The position numbers and the translations under genes are program-made. 30,576 nt of DNA from a virus. The notes under the pieces were generated by a model, which searched no databases, had not been told where the DNA came from, and saw nothing but the letters and a program-made list of their open reading frames with translations. Position 1 is the first letter of the stretch, and every line of letters begins with the position of its first letter. Where the stretch lies: positions 1 through 30,576 of the IMG/VR virus record IMGVR_UViG_3300027734_000227. One strand, 5' to 3'. Shown here in pieces: positions 29,107-30,576 of the stretch.

Positions 29107-30576
29107 ATGGACTTAAAAGAATTACATTCATTCAAAATGTCAGATGCAGTGACATTTCACGATAACCTCAATCCTAAACTGTTTCGTGGACAACATCTAT
29201 GGCCTGAAGTAGAACTACAACTAAAAACAATAGCACAAGACTTTCTACAAGAGATGGGTATACATGATTTGGATGTACGTGATATCACTATATCCGGATC
29301 TAACGCAGCCTACAGTTATACAGACCATAGTGATTTAGATTTACATATCTTAGTCAATATGAAGGATTTGCCAGATGATGATATTTACCATGAATTCTTC
29401 AAAGCTAAAAAAGATTTATACAATGATTCACATGATATTACTATTAATAGAATTCCGGTAGAATTATACATACAAGATGCGGCAGAACCTGTCACTAGTT
29501 TAGGTGAATATAGTGTTAAAGATAATAAATGGTTGCGTATGCCTGCAAAACGTAGAGCAAACTTTGACCAAACAGCTACTAAATCAAAATATATAAAACT
29601 ATTAGACATTATTGATACAACATTACAATCTAATAAGATAGGCAAAGTCAATAAAATATTGAAGAAGATTAAACAATATCGTCAAGCTGGATTAGATAAA
29701 GGTGGTGAGTTTAGCCCTGAAAATCTAGCATATAAAGCATTACGTAGCCGTGGATATATTACAAAACTTTATGATTTAAGAGATAGGTTACATAGCAAAC
29801 ATTTAAGTCTGAATGGAATGTATTCTAATGTTAGTGAAAGTTTTGATAAACCGTATGAAGTACTCAGATGGGAAAAGGGTGACTTTGGTGATGTAGACGC
29901 AATAGCACGATTAGATGACGGAACTTTTCTAAGTATTATGTTCAACAAGGGATACAGTAAAGATACAAAAGAGGAAGCATGGAGTGTTGAGTTTTGGAGA
30001 AACAACAGCCAAGAAGTCACGGGTGAGGGTGATTCTCAACGAGTATTTGCCACTGTGTTAAGTGCTATTCAAACTTTTATTAAAAAGTATGAGCCCAATA
30101 AAATAACCTTTGCGGCAAACAAAGTAGATGACACTGGACACGACTCACAAAGTAGAGCTAATCTATATGACAAATTAGTTCAGCGTTATGCCAAGTCTTG
30201 GGGCTTTAAAGCGTTCCGTGCTGACACCGGCAACAAGGTTATCTATGAATTGAGTAGGATAAAGAAAGATATAGCAGAAGAATCGTTTGATGGCATAGAA
30301 ATCTCTTTAGAAAAAGAGAATGATGAAATTATGGTGACAGCTACATCAAATGGTAAAGAGTTAGGACAAGTATTATTTGTAGAAGAAAATGGATATTTGT
30401 TACCACAAGATTTAGAAGTAGATGAACGTTACCGTGGTCAAGGTATTGCCTCTACTATGTATAACTATGTAAAAAGTCAAGGATATAAGATACGCCGTAG
30501 TGGTCAACAAACAGATGCTGGAGCTGGATTCTGGGATAAACATCGTCCGGAACAAAACGTATGGGAAGCATCAGGC
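29107..30576 (+). CDS. Nucleotidyltransferase-like/GNAT fusion, 3' end missing
   Basis: Open to the right edge; 490 residues with no stop. Three parts are visible. The N-terminal domain (1-~235) has ISGSNAAYSYTDHSDLDLHI (62-81): Gly64-Ser65 and Asp76/Asp78 form the GS...DxD signature of pol-beta-type nucleotidyltransferases. The middle domain (~248-385) includes VTGEGDSQRVFATVLSAIQT and SRANLYDKLVQRYAKSWGF; I recall similar segments in other phage proteins but know no function. The C-terminal part has LEVDERYRGQGIASTMYNYV (437-456) with RGQGIA, the acetyl-CoA loop of GNAT acetyltransferases. VSESFD (242-247) and AEESFD (390-395) flank the middle domain. Likely a multi-domain phage effector. 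An alternative ATG is at 29137. Confidence 0.75.
   Translation, partial: MDLKELHSFKMSDAVTFHDNLNPKLFRGQHLWPEVELQLKTIAQDFLQEMGIHDLDVRDITISGSNAAYSYTDHSDLDLHILVNMKDLPDDDIYHEFFKAKKDLYNDSHDITINRIPVELYIQDAAEPVTSLGEYSVKDNKWLRMPAKRRANFDQTATKSKYIKLLDIIDTTLQSNKIGKVNKILKKIKQYRQAGLDKGGEFSPENLAYKALRSRGYITKLYDLRDRLHSKHLSLNGMYSNVSESFDKPYEVLRWEKGDFGDVDAIARLDDGTFLSIMFNKGYSKDTKEEAWSVEFWRNNSQEVTGEGDSQRVFATVLSAIQTFIKKYEPNKITFAANKVDDTGHDSQSRANLYDKLVQRYAKSWGFKAFRADTGNKVIYELSRIKKDIAEESFDGIEISLEKENDEIMVTATSNGKELGQVLFVEENGYLLPQDLEVDERYRGQGIASTMYNYVKSQGYKIRRSGQQTDAGAGFWDKHRPEQNVWEASG

Overview
The window is a 30.6 kb piece of an AT-rich, densely packed genome of a T4-like contractile-tail phage. It opens inside the tail sheath gene and ends inside another gene, so both edges are cut. 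Tail sheath, tail tube, gp4-type head-completion nuclease, gp16-type small terminase, gp44-type clamp loader, PhoH, GroES-like cochaperonin, and T4-like late promoter motifs (close to TATAAATA) all point to the aquatic/marine branch of T4-like phages. The host cannot be named. A ClpA-type unfoldase, sigma70-type promoters and a GH19 lysin fit a Gram-negative, probably proteobacterial host.

Layout. 1-5521 holds virion assembly: sheath, tube, a second tube-like protein, a small unknown protein, gp4 and gp16. 5548-8590 holds two proteins with T4-like head-targeting leaders, the second large and low-complexity. 8686-15621 is a receptor-binding/lysis block: a repetitive fibre, a GH19 endolysin, an Ig-like fibre and a third fibre. 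15633-19255 is an early/replication-like block: small unknowns, a short fragment of a family C DNA polymerase core, a GroES homologue, the clamp loader ATPase and small partners. phoH lies alone on the minus strand (19267-20049), back-to-back with a bidirectional terminator. 20221-21996 holds two acidic unknowns and a three-helix holin-like protein. 22039-25140 is a dnaJ-clpA pair under a sigma70-like promoter. 25115-28067 holds small unknowns, a RyR-domain-like protein and a nucleotidyltransferase. 28119-29063 is a glycosyltransferase behind a hairpin that covers its ribosome-binding site. The last gene (29107 to the end) joins a nucleotidyltransferase-like domain to a GNAT domain.

How it may work together. 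The phage carries three kinds of proteostasis gene (GroES, DnaJ, ClpA), and the ClpA keeps a ClpP-docking loop, which suggests it redirects host folding and proteolysis. Several proteins carry prohead-protease-like sites, so part of this region may encode proteins packaged in the head and injected. Promoter motifs repeatedly sit so close to the start codon that the predicted transcript begins at or within a base or two of the AUG. This hints at leaderless translation for several genes.

No tRNA, CRISPR array, insertion sequence or attachment site was seen. No gene-free stretch exceeds 300 bases; the longest is about 170 bases, between phoH and the gene at 20221.
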